From Occultella glacieicola (GTDB lineage Bacteria > Actinomycetota > Actinomycetes > Actinomycetales > Beutenbergiaceae), in NCBI RefSeq assembly GCF_004353825.1, contig NZ_SMNA01000004.1, positions 310,001 through 374,000 of the forward strand: 64,000 bases of DNA, read 5' to 3'. The position numbers and the translations under genes are program-made. The stretch's first letter is position 1, and each line of letters opens with the position of its first letter. Shown in pieces: positions 25,025 through 33,752 of the stretch. The notes below the pieces were generated by a model. The model worked only from the letters and a program-made list of their open reading frames with translations, did not search any database and had not been told where the DNA came from.

Positions 25025-26350
25025 ATGGCGGTAGATCAGGTCTCACGACGATCGTTGCTCAAGACCCTGGGAGTGGCCTCCGGCGCTGCTCTCATCGGTG
25101 CCCCACTCGCCGGCTGTGGGGGCGGTGGTGGCGGCTCCGGCTCGGGGTCGGGCGGGACCTTCGCCTTCATGAGCTGGGACGCGACGTCCGACACGACCCT
25201 GTACCAGGTCGCCCAGAACTGGGCGGAACAGGCCTCCCGGGAGATCGACGTGCAGTCGGTCCCGGGCGGCGGCGACTACGAGACGAAGCTTCGTACCGTG
25301 CTCTCGTCCGGGGCCCACCCGGACGTCATCCGCATCAACGACGACTTCGTGCAGGCGTACTACAGCGAGGGCTCCCTGCTCGATCTCACGCCCTATCTCG
25401 AGCAGGACTCGATCGACGCGGACGACTTCTACCCGGTGGCCTTCAACTTCGCCAAGCAGGCCGACGGCGCCCATGCGGCCTGGCCGATCCTGACGAACCC
25501 CGGCGTCATCTACTGCAACGTCGACGCGTTCGAGGAGGCGGGGGTGCCGCTCCCACCGACTGACTGGGACGCCGACGGGTGGACCTGGGACGACTTCCTG
25601 GACGCCGCCACGAAGCTCACCAAGCCGGGCGGCGAACGCTGGGGCGCGCTGCTCTTCCACGACACCGCCCTGGAGACCGTCTGGCCGGTCAACAACGGCA
25701 CCACCGGCATCTACTCCGAGGACGCCCAGTCGTTCACGCTCGCCGACGAGGGCAGCACGGATGCCCTCCAGTGGGTCGCCGACCTGGCGCTCGTGCACGG
25801 CGTCCACCCGGACTTCGGCACGGTCAGCACCGGAAAGTCCACCCCGAACTGGGCCCAGTCCCTGTTCGGGACCGGGCAGGTCGCGATGCTCCTCGGGCTC
25901 ACCAGCTCGATCCCCTACCTCCGCGAGAACGCGGAGGTGAACTGGGACATCTTCCCGCCGCCGCAGCAGGCGACCCGGCAGACCGTGAACACCATGACGG
26001 TCCTGGCCGTGCCGTCCGAGTCGCCGGATCCCGACGCTGCCTGGGACTTCCTGAAGTACTGCGTCGGCCCCGAGGCCGCCGAGCTCTTCGCCGAGTCGCG
26101 CGGGTTCGTCCCGGTGGCCACCAGCTCCGCCGAGCTGTTCGTCGCCGACGATCAGGCGCCCCAGAACCTCGGCATGGTCAGCCAGGCACTGGCGAACGCC
26201 GTCAACGAGAACTTCGGGCTCTACATCGAGCGGGCGCGGACGGTCTACCGACCCGTGCTTGACGAGATCTGGAGCGGACGTCAGACCGCGGCGGACGCGC
26301 TCGGTGGCATCCGCGCCGAGGTCGAGGCGATCCTCGCCGGGCAGGGGTGA
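25025..26350 (+). CDS. extracellular solute-binding lipoprotein of the second sugar ABC transporter
   Basis: 441 residues. The N-terminus has a twin-arginine motif (VSRRSLLKTLG) and a lipobox (LAGC), followed by a Gly/Ser-rich linker (about residues 36-45), so it is a Tat lipoprotein. The rest is a family 1 binding protein (FAFMSWDATSD; ENAEVNWDIFPPPQQ). It serves the permeases encoded at 21976-23824. A 106-bp gap before the gene holds a weak GC hairpin (CCGGCC at 24966, GGCCGG at 24980), and its own promoter is possible. Confidence 0.92.
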   Translation: MAVDQVSRRSLLKTLGVASGAALIGAPLAGCGGGGGGSGSGSGGTFAFMSWDATSDTTLYQVAQNWAEQASREIDVQSVPGGGDYETKLRTVLSSGAHPDVIRINDDFVQAYYSEGSLLDLTPYLEQDSIDADDFYPVAFNFAKQADGAHAAWPILTNPGVIYCNVDAFEEAGVPLPPTDWDADGWTWDDFLDAATKLTKPGGERWGALLFHDTALETVWPVNNGTTGIYSEDAQSFTLADEGSTDALQWVADLALVHGVHPDFGTVSTGKSTPNWAQSLFGTGQVAMLLGLTSSIPYLRENAEVNWDIFPPPQQATRQTVNTMTVLAVPSESPDPDAAWDFLKYCVGPEAAELFAESRGFVPVATSSAELFVADDQAPQNLGMVSQALANAVNENFGLYIERARTVYRPVLDEIWSGRQTAADALGGIRAEVEAILAGQG

Positions 26351-27402
26351 CCTTGAAGATCACCAGAGTGACGGTCGACGTCACCTCCGAACCCAAGGCA
26401 CACGCGATCCGGGATGCCATCCAGGTGCTCGATCGGAACGGGCGCTGCGACGTGACGATCGAGACGGACGCGGGCGTCAGCGGCACCAGCAGCACCTATT
26501 TCGGTCGCGTCGCCAGCTCACCCGCTCTGCTCGGCGCCCTCGTCACCGAACAGCTCGGTCCCGCGATCGTCGGCCAGGACGCCACGATGATCCGGCACAT
26601 CCGCGACCTGCTGCGGACGCTGACCGACTATCAGGGCACGGCGGGCCTGTCGACCTTCGGGATCTCCGCGATCGATCAGGCCCTCTGGGATCTGCTCGGC
26701 AAGTCGCTCGGGGTGCCGGTCTGGAGACTGTTGGGTGCCCAGCGGGCCGCGATCCCCACCTACGCGATGGTGGGGTGGCTCGAGCTGGACGTTCCGCAAC
26801 TGCAGGACGTCTGCGCCAGGGCGATGGAACAGGGCTTCCAGGGTGTGAAGATGAAGGTGGGCGGTGGCCCGCTCGCCGAGGACCTCGAACGGATCGGCGC
26901 GGTCCGTGCGGTGATCGGCGACGGGGTCCCCCTGATGGTCGACGCGAACCAGGCCTTCGACCTCGCCGAGGCGATCCGGCGCGGTCGCGCCTACACCGAT
27001 CTCGGTTGCCGGTGGTTCGAGGAGCCCCTCCGGGCCGCGGACACGGCGGCACACATCACGCTCGCCGAGAAACTCGACATCCCGATCGCGACCGGGGAGA
27101 ACCGGTACGGGCAGGAGCAGTTCCGGGACCTGTTCGTCGGTGGCGGCGTCGGCGTGGTCCAACCGGACCTGCGCCGGGCCGGCGGGCTCACCGACTGCTA
27201 CGAGATCGGCCTGATGGCGGCCGGCTTCGGCATCCCGTACGCCTCCCACGGCGGCGGCGCGCACATCCACGTCCTCGCGGCCCTGCCGAACACGATCTAC
27301 GTCGAGAGCGGGCTGCTGCCGGCGGACGGGTCGGTCACCCTGACCGACGGCTGCTACCCGCTGCCCACCGAACCCGGCCTGTCCTCCTGGAGCGCGCACT
27401 GA
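26347..27402 (+). CDS. mandelate racemase/muconate lactonizing enzyme family protein (second paralogue)
   Basis: 351 residues from a GTG that overlaps the binding-protein stop (GTGA). It has a mandelate-racemase-type active site: K168-x-K170 (GVKMKVGG), metal ligands D199 (VDANQAF), E225 (FEEPL) and E251 (ATGEN), and a His-Asp dyad formed by H301 (ASHGGGAH) and D274. This set fits galactarate/talarate or galactonate dehydratase-like enzymes. It differs clearly from the paralogue at 23836-24918, so the two probably do different steps or handle epimers. Confidence 0.88.
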   Translation: MTLKITRVTVDVTSEPKAHAIRDAIQVLDRNGRCDVTIETDAGVSGTSSTYFGRVASSPALLGALVTEQLGPAIVGQDATMIRHIRDLLRTLTDYQGTAGLSTFGISAIDQALWDLLGKSLGVPVWRLLGAQRAAIPTYAMVGWLELDVPQLQDVCARAMEQGFQGVKMKVGGGPLAEDLERIGAVRAVIGDGVPLMVDANQAFDLAEAIRRGRAYTDLGCRWFEEPLRAADTAAHITLAEKLDIPIATGENRYGQEQFRDLFVGGGVGVVQPDLRRAGGLTDCYEIGLMAAGFGIPYASHGGGAHIHVLAALPNTIYVESGLLPADGSVTLTDGCYPLPTEPGLSSWSAH

Positions 27403-27412
27403 GCGATACCGG

Positions 27413-27889
27413 TCAACCGACCACCAGAGCCACGACCAGGGCGGCGAGTGCCGCCGTCGACGTGGCAGTGCGGGCGTGGTTCCACCGGACCCACCCCGCC
27501 TCGAAGGCGGTCCGCACCCCGGCCGCGTCGGCCGGGGTGGGACCGGCCCGGTCGATGGCGTTGTTCAGCGGGATGTTCGCCCGGCCGGTGATGATCAGGC
27601 AGACCAGGTAGGCCGCCACGGCCGCGGCGATCCACGGCACGGCGGGGGACGAGGCGTCCCTGACCAGGTGCGCGACCAGCGCCAGGACCGACAGGACGAT
27701 CGCCCCGCCGAACGCGAGCGCGAACCACACGTTCAGGATCGCGGTGTTGATGTGGTGCATGACCTCGACGAACGCGGCGTCCCCGGCCCGCCGCAGGCCG
27801 GGCATCACGGCCACCGAGAAGGAGAAGAACAGCCCGGCCGCGAGTCCCATCGCGATGGTCGCCGCGGCCAGGCTGACGGTGGCGAGCAT
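27413..27889 (-). CDS. DUF1772/anthrone-oxygenase-like membrane protein
   Basis: 158 residues with four hydrophobic helices. The family-type NIPLN motif (about residue 105) and the later WVRWNHART segment are present, as in DUF1772 proteins related to anthrone oxygenase-like membrane proteins. Function in bacteria is unknown. It is one base downstream of an NmrA-like gene and probably co-transcribed, under a divergent AraC regulator. Confidence 0.8.
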   Translation of the reverse strand: MLATVSLAAATIAMGLAAGLFFSFSVAVMPGLRRAGDAAFVEVMHHINTAILNVWFALAFGGAIVLSVLALVAHLVRDASSPAVPWIAAAVAAYLVCLIITGRANIPLNNAIDRAGPTPADAAGVRTAFEAGWVRWNHARTATSTAALAALVVALVVG

Positions 27890-27890
27890 C

Positions 27891-28739
27891 TCAGTGCACC
27901 GGCAGGGTCGCCGCGGACCAGGCGCCCGCCGTGGCCGCCTCACGTGCCCAGTCCGAGAAGCCGCGGGCGGGGCGCCCGAGGACCTGCTGGACGTCGTCGG
28001 TGGGAACGGAGTTGCGCCCGTCGAGGACCTCGGTGAACAGGTAGACGAACAGGTCGACGAGTTCCGGGGGCGTGCCCTCGGACTCGAGTCCGGCCCGGAA
28101 CTCGTCGGCGGTGATCTCCTGGTAGCGCACCTCGAGCCCGCTCGCGGCCGAGATCTCGGCCATCGCCTCGGCGAACGTCAGCGAGCGCGGCCCGGTGAGT
28201 TCGTAGACCTTGCCGGCGTGGCCGTCCTGGGTGAGCACGGCTGCGGCCACCTCGGCGATGTCCTCGACGTCGGTGAACGGTTCCGGCCGGCCGGCCGGAG
28301 CCGCGAACACGCCGCTGAGCACCGCCGGCAGCAGGAAGCTCTCGCTGAAGTTCTGGTTGAACCAGCTCGCGCGCAGCACGGTCACGTCGGCATCCACGCC
28401 CTGCACGCGCCGCTCGGCGATCCCGGCCTCGGTCTCACCTCGGCCGGAGAGCAGCGCCAGTCGGCGGACGCCGGCCGCGACCGCCTGGTCGGCGAAGGCG
28501 CCGATCACCTCGGCGGCGCCCGGCAGGGCCAGGTCCGGCACGTAGGCGATGTAGACGGCGCTCACGCCGTCGAGCGCGCCGGACCAGGTGGTGGGGTCCT
28601 CCCAGTCGAACGACGGCTGGGCCGATCGGGAGCCGAGACGAACGGGATGCCCGACGGCGGTGAGCCGCCTGGCGACGCGGCTGCCGGTCTTGCCGGTGGC
28701 GCCGAGGACGAGGGTCAGGTCTTCTGAGTTGGTGGTCAT
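27891..28739 (-). CDS. NmrA-like NAD(P)-binding (atypical SDR) protein
   Basis: 282 residues. The Rossmann motif LVLGATGKTGSRVARRL occupies about residues 9-25. The TVLRASWFNQNFSES segment near residue 120 is typical of NmrA/azoreductase-like atypical SDRs. Such proteins act as redox sensors or quinone/NAD(P)H oxidoreductases. The ATG at 28739 was preferred over a GTG 9 bp upstream. With the DUF1772 gene it forms a two-gene unit divergent from an AraC regulator, a common actinobacterial arrangement. Confidence 0.85.
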   Translation of the reverse strand: MTTNSEDLTLVLGATGKTGSRVARRLTAVGHPVRLGSRSAQPSFDWEDPTTWSGALDGVSAVYIAYVPDLALPGAAEVIGAFADQAVAAGVRRLALLSGRGETEAGIAERRVQGVDADVTVLRASWFNQNFSESFLLPAVLSGVFAAPAGRPEPFTDVEDIAEVAAAVLTQDGHAGKVYELTGPRSLTFAEAMAEISAASGLEVRYQEITADEFRAGLESEGTPPELVDLFVYLFTEVLDGRNSVPTDDVQQVLGRPARGFSDWAREAATAGAWSAATLPVH

Positions 28740-28822
28740 GGGGATCACTCAACCGGTGTGAGCTGAGACGATCCATAGTTCAGGCTCTTGATTCCATGTG
28801 TGTACGTCTAGAGACTGGTGGC

Positions 28823-29785
28823 ATGGATGCGCTGACCGGACTGCTCGACGGACCTCGCGCGCGTGGCGCGTTCCTGATGCGCTCGCTGATGGAACCGCCG
28901 TGGGCGATCCGGATCCGGGACGAGGCTCCGCTGACGGTCGTGGTGATGACCAAGGGCACCGCCTGGATCCTGCCCGATGCCGGTGAGCCGGTGCGGCTGG
29001 ACGCGGGTGACCTGGCGCTCGTGCGCGGCCCGGAGTCTTACACCGTCGCCGAGCCGCCGGAGGCACCGATCGGCGTCTACATCAATCCGGGCCAGCACTG
29101 TCAGGCACCCGACGGCCGGTCCCTCGAGGAGGAGATGCTGCTCGGCGTGCGCACCTGGGGCAACGACCCGGCCGCGGCCACCGAGGTCATCACGGGTGCG
29201 TACGGGGTCGACGGTGAGGTCAGCCAGCGGCTCCTGGACGTGTTGCCGACCATCATCGTCATCCGGGCCGGCGACCCCGCGTCACCAGCCACCCTGACCG
29301 GACTGATCCGCGAGGAGATCATCAAGGACGATCCCGGCCAGGACGTGGTTCTGGACCGGATGCTGGACCTGCTCCTGATCGCGGTGCTGCGGAACTGGCT
29401 GGGGCGGCCCGAGGCGAACCCGCCGGCCTGGTACACGGCCAGTTCCGACCCGATGGTCGGGCACGCTCTTCGGCTGCTGCACAACAACCCCGACCACCCC
29501 TGGACGGTCGCCGGGCTCGCCGCCGAGTGTGGGGTGTCCAGGGCCGCGTTCGCGCGCCGGTTCACCGAACTGGTCGGCCAGGCCCCGATGGCCTACCTCA
29601 CGGACTGGCGGCTCACCATGGCGGCGGACCTGCTTCGGGAGCCGGACGCGACAGTGGCCGCCGTCGCCCGGCGGGTCGGTTACGCGAGTCCGTTCGCGTT
29701 CAGTTCCGCGTTCAAGCGCGTGCGCGGCATCAGCCCGCAGCGGCACCGCACCGGCGCCGCGCTCGCGGGCGTCGGGACCGACTGA
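28823..29785 (+). CDS. AraC-family regulator with N-terminal cupin domain
   Basis: 320 residues. The N-terminal cupin-like sensor (about residues 1-170) includes RLDAGDLALVRGPESYTVAE. The C-terminal AraC domain has LAAECGVSRAAFARRFTEL and VAAVARRVGYASPFAFSSAF. The family often controls divergent NmrA or SDR genes, which fits the neighbour read away from it 83 bp to the left. A perfect 12-bp stem-loop begins one base after its stop codon. Confidence 0.9.
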   Translation: MDALTGLLDGPRARGAFLMRSLMEPPWAIRIRDEAPLTVVVMTKGTAWILPDAGEPVRLDAGDLALVRGPESYTVAEPPEAPIGVYINPGQHCQAPDGRSLEEEMLLGVRTWGNDPAAATEVITGAYGVDGEVSQRLLDVLPTIIVIRAGDPASPATLTGLIREEIIKDDPGQDVVLDRMLDLLLIAVLRNWLGRPEANPPAWYTASSDPMVGHALRLLHNNPDHPWTVAGLAAECGVSRAAFARRFTELVGQAPMAYLTDWRLTMAADLLREPDATVAAVARRVGYASPFAFSSAFKRVRGISPQRHRTGAALAGVGTD

Positions 29786-29819
29786 GCCCGACGGCGGAAC
29801 CCGCCTGCCGCCGTCGGGC
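29786..29819 (+). terminator. strong stem-loop after the AraC gene
   Basis: A perfect 12-bp stem (GCCCGACGGCGG at 29786-29797 with CCGCCGTCGGGC at 29808-29819) and a 10-base loop begin right after the TGA. No T-run follows, as is usual in high-GC actinobacteria. It probably terminates the AraC transcript. Confidence 0.75.
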
Positions 29820-29930
29820 GGTAGTCAGTGGGCCCGAGGGGCGACCAACGCGACCCCGGGTCTGCGCGAAGCCAGCGGACCGTTCCTCGTTGCGCGGCGG
29901 CGGGGTGCCGTCGATCGGTCGCAAGCGTGC

Positions 29931-30341
29931 TCACGGCGTCCGGACTGCACCCGGGGCGATGACGTCGAGCCCTGCGGACCTGGCGGCCTCGCCGAGCCTG
30001 TGATCGTAGGTGAGGACACCCGAGGCATCGAGCCGGATGGCCGCCTCGAGGTGCAATGCGTCGAGGGTGCGCAGGTATGGCATGGGAAGGAAACCGGCGC
30101 TGCGATAGACAGCGCGGTCGAGGGCCGCGAGCGCGACGCCGTCGAGCAGGCGAGTCACATCGGACTGGTCGAGGCCTTCCCGCACCGCAACGCGTCGCAA
30201 CTCGGTCTCGAGCAGATCGCTGGAGACCAACGTGTCCTGGGTCTGGTCGAGCCAATGCAGCAGCGCCGTGCTCTCGGGCTGATCGATCAGCAGCGCGCCG
30301 AGCGCCGACGTGTCGACATAGACGATCGAACCCGACGTCAC
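29931..30341 (-). CDS. VapC-like PIN-domain ribonuclease toxin
   Basis: 136 residues from a GTG start. The four acidic PIN-domain residues are D10 (VYVDTSAL), E45 (LLETELRR), D94 (TLDALHLEAA) and D113 (LTYDHRLGEAA). Known VapC toxins cleave tRNA or rRNA and are held in check by the partner antitoxin. The start overlaps the antitoxin stop (GTGA), as expected for a translationally coupled toxin-antitoxin pair. Confidence 0.9.
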   Translation of the reverse strand: MTSGSIVYVDTSALGALLIDQPESTALLHWLDQTQDTLVSSDLLETELRRVAVREGLDQSDVTRLLDGVALAALDRAVYRSAGFLPMPYLRTLDALHLEAAIRLDASGVLTYDHRLGEAARSAGLDVIAPGAVRTP

Positions 30342-30619
30342 AGCCGATCTCCGCGCAGGTCGTCAAGAGTCGCGGCAAGACCCTCCCTGGTGGACTTGCG
30401 CTCGATTGCCAACGCGGCCCATCCGCCCTCACGCCGCGCCGGACGAGTGATCGGCAGCGCGGGAGCGGGGGCATCGACAGGCACGATTCGAGCGACGGGC
30501 ACGCCACTGTTGGTCAGGACGAAGGAGTGACCTTCGCTCACCGCACGGAGCACTCGCCCGGACTCATTGCGCAACTCGCGCTGCGACAGGCTCTCGATCT
30601 TGGGGTCGCTGGAACTCAT
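30338..30619 (-). CDS. Phd/YefM-type antitoxin partner of the PIN toxin
   Basis: 93 residues. The N-terminal half is the DNA-binding Phd/YefM fold (SQRELRNESGRVLRAVSEGH, then VLTNSGVPVARIVPV). The C-terminal half is basic and Ala-rich and should wrap around the toxin. It precedes the toxin gene and overlaps it by 4 bp. It presumably autoregulates the pair. The 129-bp gap upstream has no recognised element. Confidence 0.88.
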   Translation of the reverse strand: MSSSDPKIESLSQRELRNESGRVLRAVSEGHSFVLTNSGVPVARIVPVDAPAPALPITRPARREGGWAALAIERKSTREGLAATLDDLRGDRL

Positions 30620-30748
30620 GGAACCGAGCGTAGCACTCGTGCTACGGGCCTTCGCTCTTGAGGTCGGGGTCGATCGTGGCGGCCGCCAGCAACGCTGGAC
30701 TCGAGGAGGTGACAGTCCAGGTTGCTGATGTCTGGGTCGAGAGCGCGA

Positions 30749-31519
30749 TCAGCGAGGGCCGCGGGCGCGGTCGCCATGCTGGTGATGGAACCGTACGCGC
30801 TGCCCGATCCAGACCGTGCGCGAGGCTTCGATGAGTGCGCCCTCGCTGTCGATACTGACGGCATTGACGACCATCAGGGGAGCCTCCTGCGGGCAGCGCA
30901 GGATCTCCGCGAACTCAGGGGATGCGGTCTCCGGATGGAGGTAGCTGTGTACTTCGGTCGCGACGATGCCGTACCGGCTCTCCAGGGTGGTGGACAGGGA
31001 CCCCTCGATGAGCGGCATGGACTCGATCCCTGGCGCGACGGCCGGTGCGAGCCAGGAATCGGACATGCCGATCGGGTTTCCGTCGACGAGTTGCAGGCGG
31101 CGGAACCAGCGTGGCCCGATGTCGCCGTGGGCGAGGTCCAGGTCGAACAACAGCGCGACGGGCGGCGCTCGAATGTGTTCGGTCGGGACCTCGACGGACG
31201 TCGCCTGCATCCCGGAAGTCGCGAGCCGGTCGCGCCAGGGCTGAGCGATCGCGAGATCGTGCTGGACCACCTGCACGGTCTCCGAGACGAACGTGCCCGA
31301 CCCCTGTCGACGATGGATGTAGCCCTCGTCGGCGAGCGAGCTCAGGGCCTGCCGGACCGTGATCCGGCTGACGCCGTAGTTCTCCGCCAACTCGTTCTCG
31401 CTCGGCAACTGCGCCCCGGACGCGAGTTCGCGTTGCTCGATCCGCCGCCTGATGTCACGGGCGATCTGCCCCCACCGTGCAACGGGAGACCGTCGATCCG
31501 TTGTCGCCGCCATAGTCAT
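30749..31519 (-). CDS. GntR-family regulator with UTRA effector domain (HutC type)
   Basis: 256 residues. The N-terminal winged helix is clear (LPSENELAENYGVSRITVRQALSSL, about residues 39-63), followed by RRQGSGTFV. The C-terminal UTRA domain includes WFRRLQLVDGNPIGMSDSWL and GIVATEVHSYLHP. UTRA regulators sense small molecules such as phosphosugars. It is divergent from the 13-gene ribosyl/purine-type operon starting at 31656, with an operator-like palindrome in the shared promoter, so it probably controls that operon. The ATG at 31519 was chosen; longer forms extend into the promoter. Confidence 0.9.
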   Translation of the reverse strand: MTMAATTDRRSPVARWGQIARDIRRRIEQRELASGAQLPSENELAENYGVSRITVRQALSSLADEGYIHRRQGSGTFVSETVQVVQHDLAIAQPWRDRLATSGMQATSVEVPTEHIRAPPVALLFDLDLAHGDIGPRWFRRLQLVDGNPIGMSDSWLAPAVAPGIESMPLIEGSLSTTLESRYGIVATEVHSYLHPETASPEFAEILRCPQEAPLMVVNAVSIDSEGALIEASRTVWIGQRVRFHHQHGDRARGPR

Positions 31520-31590
31520 CCCCACCCGCTCCCGACCCGTGGGCAACTGTGCCATGCCCCGTGCCGCAAGAGTCCCGTACCGAAGTTGTC

Positions 31591-31619
31591 TTGACAAGGA
31601 TACCCTTAAAGGTACTAAG
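31591..31619 (+). promoter_or_regulatory. candidate promoter and GntR operator of the 31656-45235 operon
   Basis: TTGACA at 31591-31596 is a perfect -35 box. A -10-like TACTAA lies at 31613-31618 after a 16-bp spacer. Within the spacer and overlapping the -10 is TACCCTTAAAGGTA (31601-31614), a palindrome with one mismatch per arm. Binding of a repressor there would block RNA polymerase. The region is AT-rich compared with its surroundings and lies between the divergent GntR gene and the kinase gene. Confidence 0.55.
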
Positions 31620-31655
31620 GTCCCTACAACCAGATGGGCGACCAGGAGGTGAACG

Positions 31656-32615
31656 ATGGACGACATCCGCCAGGTGGCACTCGGTCACGTCGTCATCGAC
31701 GACATCGTGCTCACGGACGGACGAGAACTGACGGGGATGCTCGGTGGCGCCGGTGCCTACGCCGCCCTCGGACAGGCGCTAAGCAGCGGCCGCAGGGTGG
31801 CCCTGCTCTCCGGGATCGGGGCGGACTTCCCGCCGGAGGCGGCCATGCACCTACGGGCTGCAGGCGTCGACCCCGACGCGTTGACCGTCCTGAACGAGCA
31901 CACCCCGCGGACCAGGATCCGCTACTTCGCGGATGGCGAGCGCGAGGAGTCGCCGGCGTACGGCATGACGCACTTCGTCGCCCTCGACCCGACCGCGGCG
32001 ATGCTGCCGCACGGACTCGGCGACCTGTCCGGGGTCTATGCGTTCGCTTCGGTCGAGGACCCGCTCTGGCAGGACGTGCCCGATCTCGCCCGGACGAGCG
32101 GCGCCACTCTGCTGTGGGAGATCCACGCCGACTCGTGCGCGCCGGGCCGGTTCGACGAGGTGGCGGCCCGGTTGGCCGAGGTCGACATCCTTTCCCTCAA
32201 CCGTGCCGAGGCGCGGAACTTGTGTGGCAGCGCGGACCTGACCGTGTGCCTCCGTCGGCTCCTGGAGCACGTCGGCGTGCTCGCGCTGCGGCTCGGGTCG
32301 GACGGCGCGCTTGTCGCCACCCGCACGCGCGTCGCCCGCGCGCGACCCGCGGCGCGAGCCGTGATCGACCCGACCGGGGCCGGCAACGCGTTCAGCGGTG
32401 CGCTCGTCGGCGCGTGGCCCGCCGCCACCACCGGCGAGGAGACAGACCTGAGGTCCCCGCTGGCAGCAGCGATGGCAGCCGCGGCCCTGACCATCGACCA
32501 GTACGGCCCGCCACCGGTGACCGAGTCGGTGCGCGCCAGTTTTCGCGCGCTGGCCCGCTCGGTCGAGGTCACCCTCGCACCCCTCGACTCCCTACAGAAC
32601 GGAACACAGCTGTGA
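31656..32615 (+). CDS. PfkB-family sugar kinase-like protein with Asn in place of the catalytic Asp
   Basis: 319 residues of the ribokinase fold. The N-terminal glycine motif reads GMLGGAGAYAA (about residues 27-37). The C-terminal PfkB signature reads DPTGAGNAFSG (residues 238-248); the usual catalytic Asp of GAGD is N244, and the codon is AAC. The frame around it is intact, so this is not a frameshift. It may have weak kinase activity, use another base, or bind ligand only. First gene of the operon; its stop overlaps the SIS gene start (GTGA). A second kinase in the operon (35117-36040) keeps the Asp. Confidence 0.85.
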   Translation: MDDIRQVALGHVVIDDIVLTDGRELTGMLGGAGAYAALGQALSSGRRVALLSGIGADFPPEAAMHLRAAGVDPDALTVLNEHTPRTRIRYFADGEREESPAYGMTHFVALDPTAAMLPHGLGDLSGVYAFASVEDPLWQDVPDLARTSGATLLWEIHADSCAPGRFDEVAARLAEVDILSLNRAEARNLCGSADLTVCLRRLLEHVGVLALRLGSDGALVATRTRVARARPAARAVIDPTGAGNAFSGALVGAWPAATTGEETDLRSPLAAAMAAAALTIDQYGPPPVTESVRASFRALARSVEVTLAPLDSLQNGTQL

Positions 32616-33724
32616 TCAACCCGAACGCCCTGCACGATCAGGTGACCAGCCTGCCTGCCCTGATCAAGGAGCAGACCTGGCGCCTCGAGGAGGACCTGCG
32701 CAAGTCCGTCCCCACGCCGGTCCAGCACGCGATCCGACACGTCGTGCTCACCGGTTCCGGTGACTCGGCGATCGCTGGCCTGGCTGCCGAGCAGACGTTC
32801 CGGCGGTTCGTCGGCGTGCCCGTGTACGCCGGTGAGTCGCTCGCCGTAAGCAGGTTCCTGCTCGACTCCTATGGCAACGAGTACCCGCACACGCCGATGC
32901 TGCTCGCCACGTCGAACTCGGGCGAGGTCGCCCGGGTCGTCGAGGCAGCTCAGCGGGCCGCCGCGGCCGGCGGCTACGTCGTCGGCCTCACCGGGAACGC
33001 GCAGTCGCGGCTGGCCCGGACATCGCAGAGCATCGTCGACGTAGGGGCGCCCGCGTTCCCGGCCGCACCCGGGATGCGCAGCTACGTCATGGCCGTCCTC
33101 GCGCTCAACCTGTTCGCGATCCGGTTCGCCGAGGTGCGGGGGCGTATCACCATGGATGAGGCGCAGGCGCTGCGCGGCGAACTCGCCGGACTCTCCGACG
33201 TGGTTGAGCAGGCGATCGTGACGGCCGATGCTCCGCTGCGTTCCTTGGTGCAGGACTGGCGCGACCTCCAGGGGGTGGAATTCCTCGGCTCGGGGCCGTC
33301 GCGCGCTTCTGCGGCGTTCGGGGTGGCCAAGATCCTCGAGGCCGTCGGCAAGCAGTCTGCCCACGTCGATCTCGAGGAGTTCATCCACCTGAACTACTTC
33401 GAGCGGGCGGCCACCGGCATCGGCACCGTCGTACTGGCGCCGGCCGGCTCCCCGGTCCGCAGCCGCGCGGACGAGCTCGCGCCACTGCTGAACAACCTCG
33501 GCCGGCCGTGGGCCGCCATCGGCTCGGTCACCGACGCGCCCGTCAGCATCGAGATCCCGCAGGTGCGGGAGGAGTTCGCCCCGGTGGTCCAGGCCGCCGT
33601 GCTCGGTCTCCTCGCCGCTCACCTCATGGACGCAACGGGGGAGGAGCCGGGCCGCGGCGCCGTCGGCCCATGGGCGGATTGCGCGGACGGCGCCACCACC
33701 CGCGACAGCCAGATCGTCCTCTGA
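32612..33724 (+). CDS. SIS-domain protein, double-SIS glucosamine-phosphate deaminase/isomerase type
   Basis: 370 residues from a GTG start. Two SIS domains are visible: the first with HVVLTGSGDSAIAGLAAE (about residues 44-61) and SNSGEVARVVEA, the second with GVEFLGSGPSRASAAFGVAK (about residues 220-240) and the family-type EEFIHLNYFE. This pattern resembles the isomerase part of GlmS and AgaS/FrlB-like phosphosugar deaminases. It probably isomerises or deglycates a phosphosugar made by the adjacent kinase. Translation is coupled to that kinase by overlap. Confidence 0.85.
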   Translation: MINPNALHDQVTSLPALIKEQTWRLEEDLRKSVPTPVQHAIRHVVLTGSGDSAIAGLAAEQTFRRFVGVPVYAGESLAVSRFLLDSYGNEYPHTPMLLATSNSGEVARVVEAAQRAAAAGGYVVGLTGNAQSRLARTSQSIVDVGAPAFPAAPGMRSYVMAVLALNLFAIRFAEVRGRITMDEAQALRGELAGLSDVVEQAIVTADAPLRSLVQDWRDLQGVEFLGSGPSRASAAFGVAKILEAVGKQSAHVDLEEFIHLNYFERAATGIGTVVLAPAGSPVRSRADELAPLLNNLGRPWAAIGSVTDAPVSIEIPQVREEFAPVVQAAVLGLLAAHLMDATGEEPGRGAVGPWADCADGATTRDSQIVL

Positions 33725-33752
33725 GACGACGAGCAGACAAGGACCCCAGACC

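Noticed and set aside
29931-30619. Toxin-antitoxin pair as the mark of a mobile island
   Set aside because: No integrase, attachment repeat or change in base composition; the pair appears to be an ordinary chromosomal insertion between unrelated genes.
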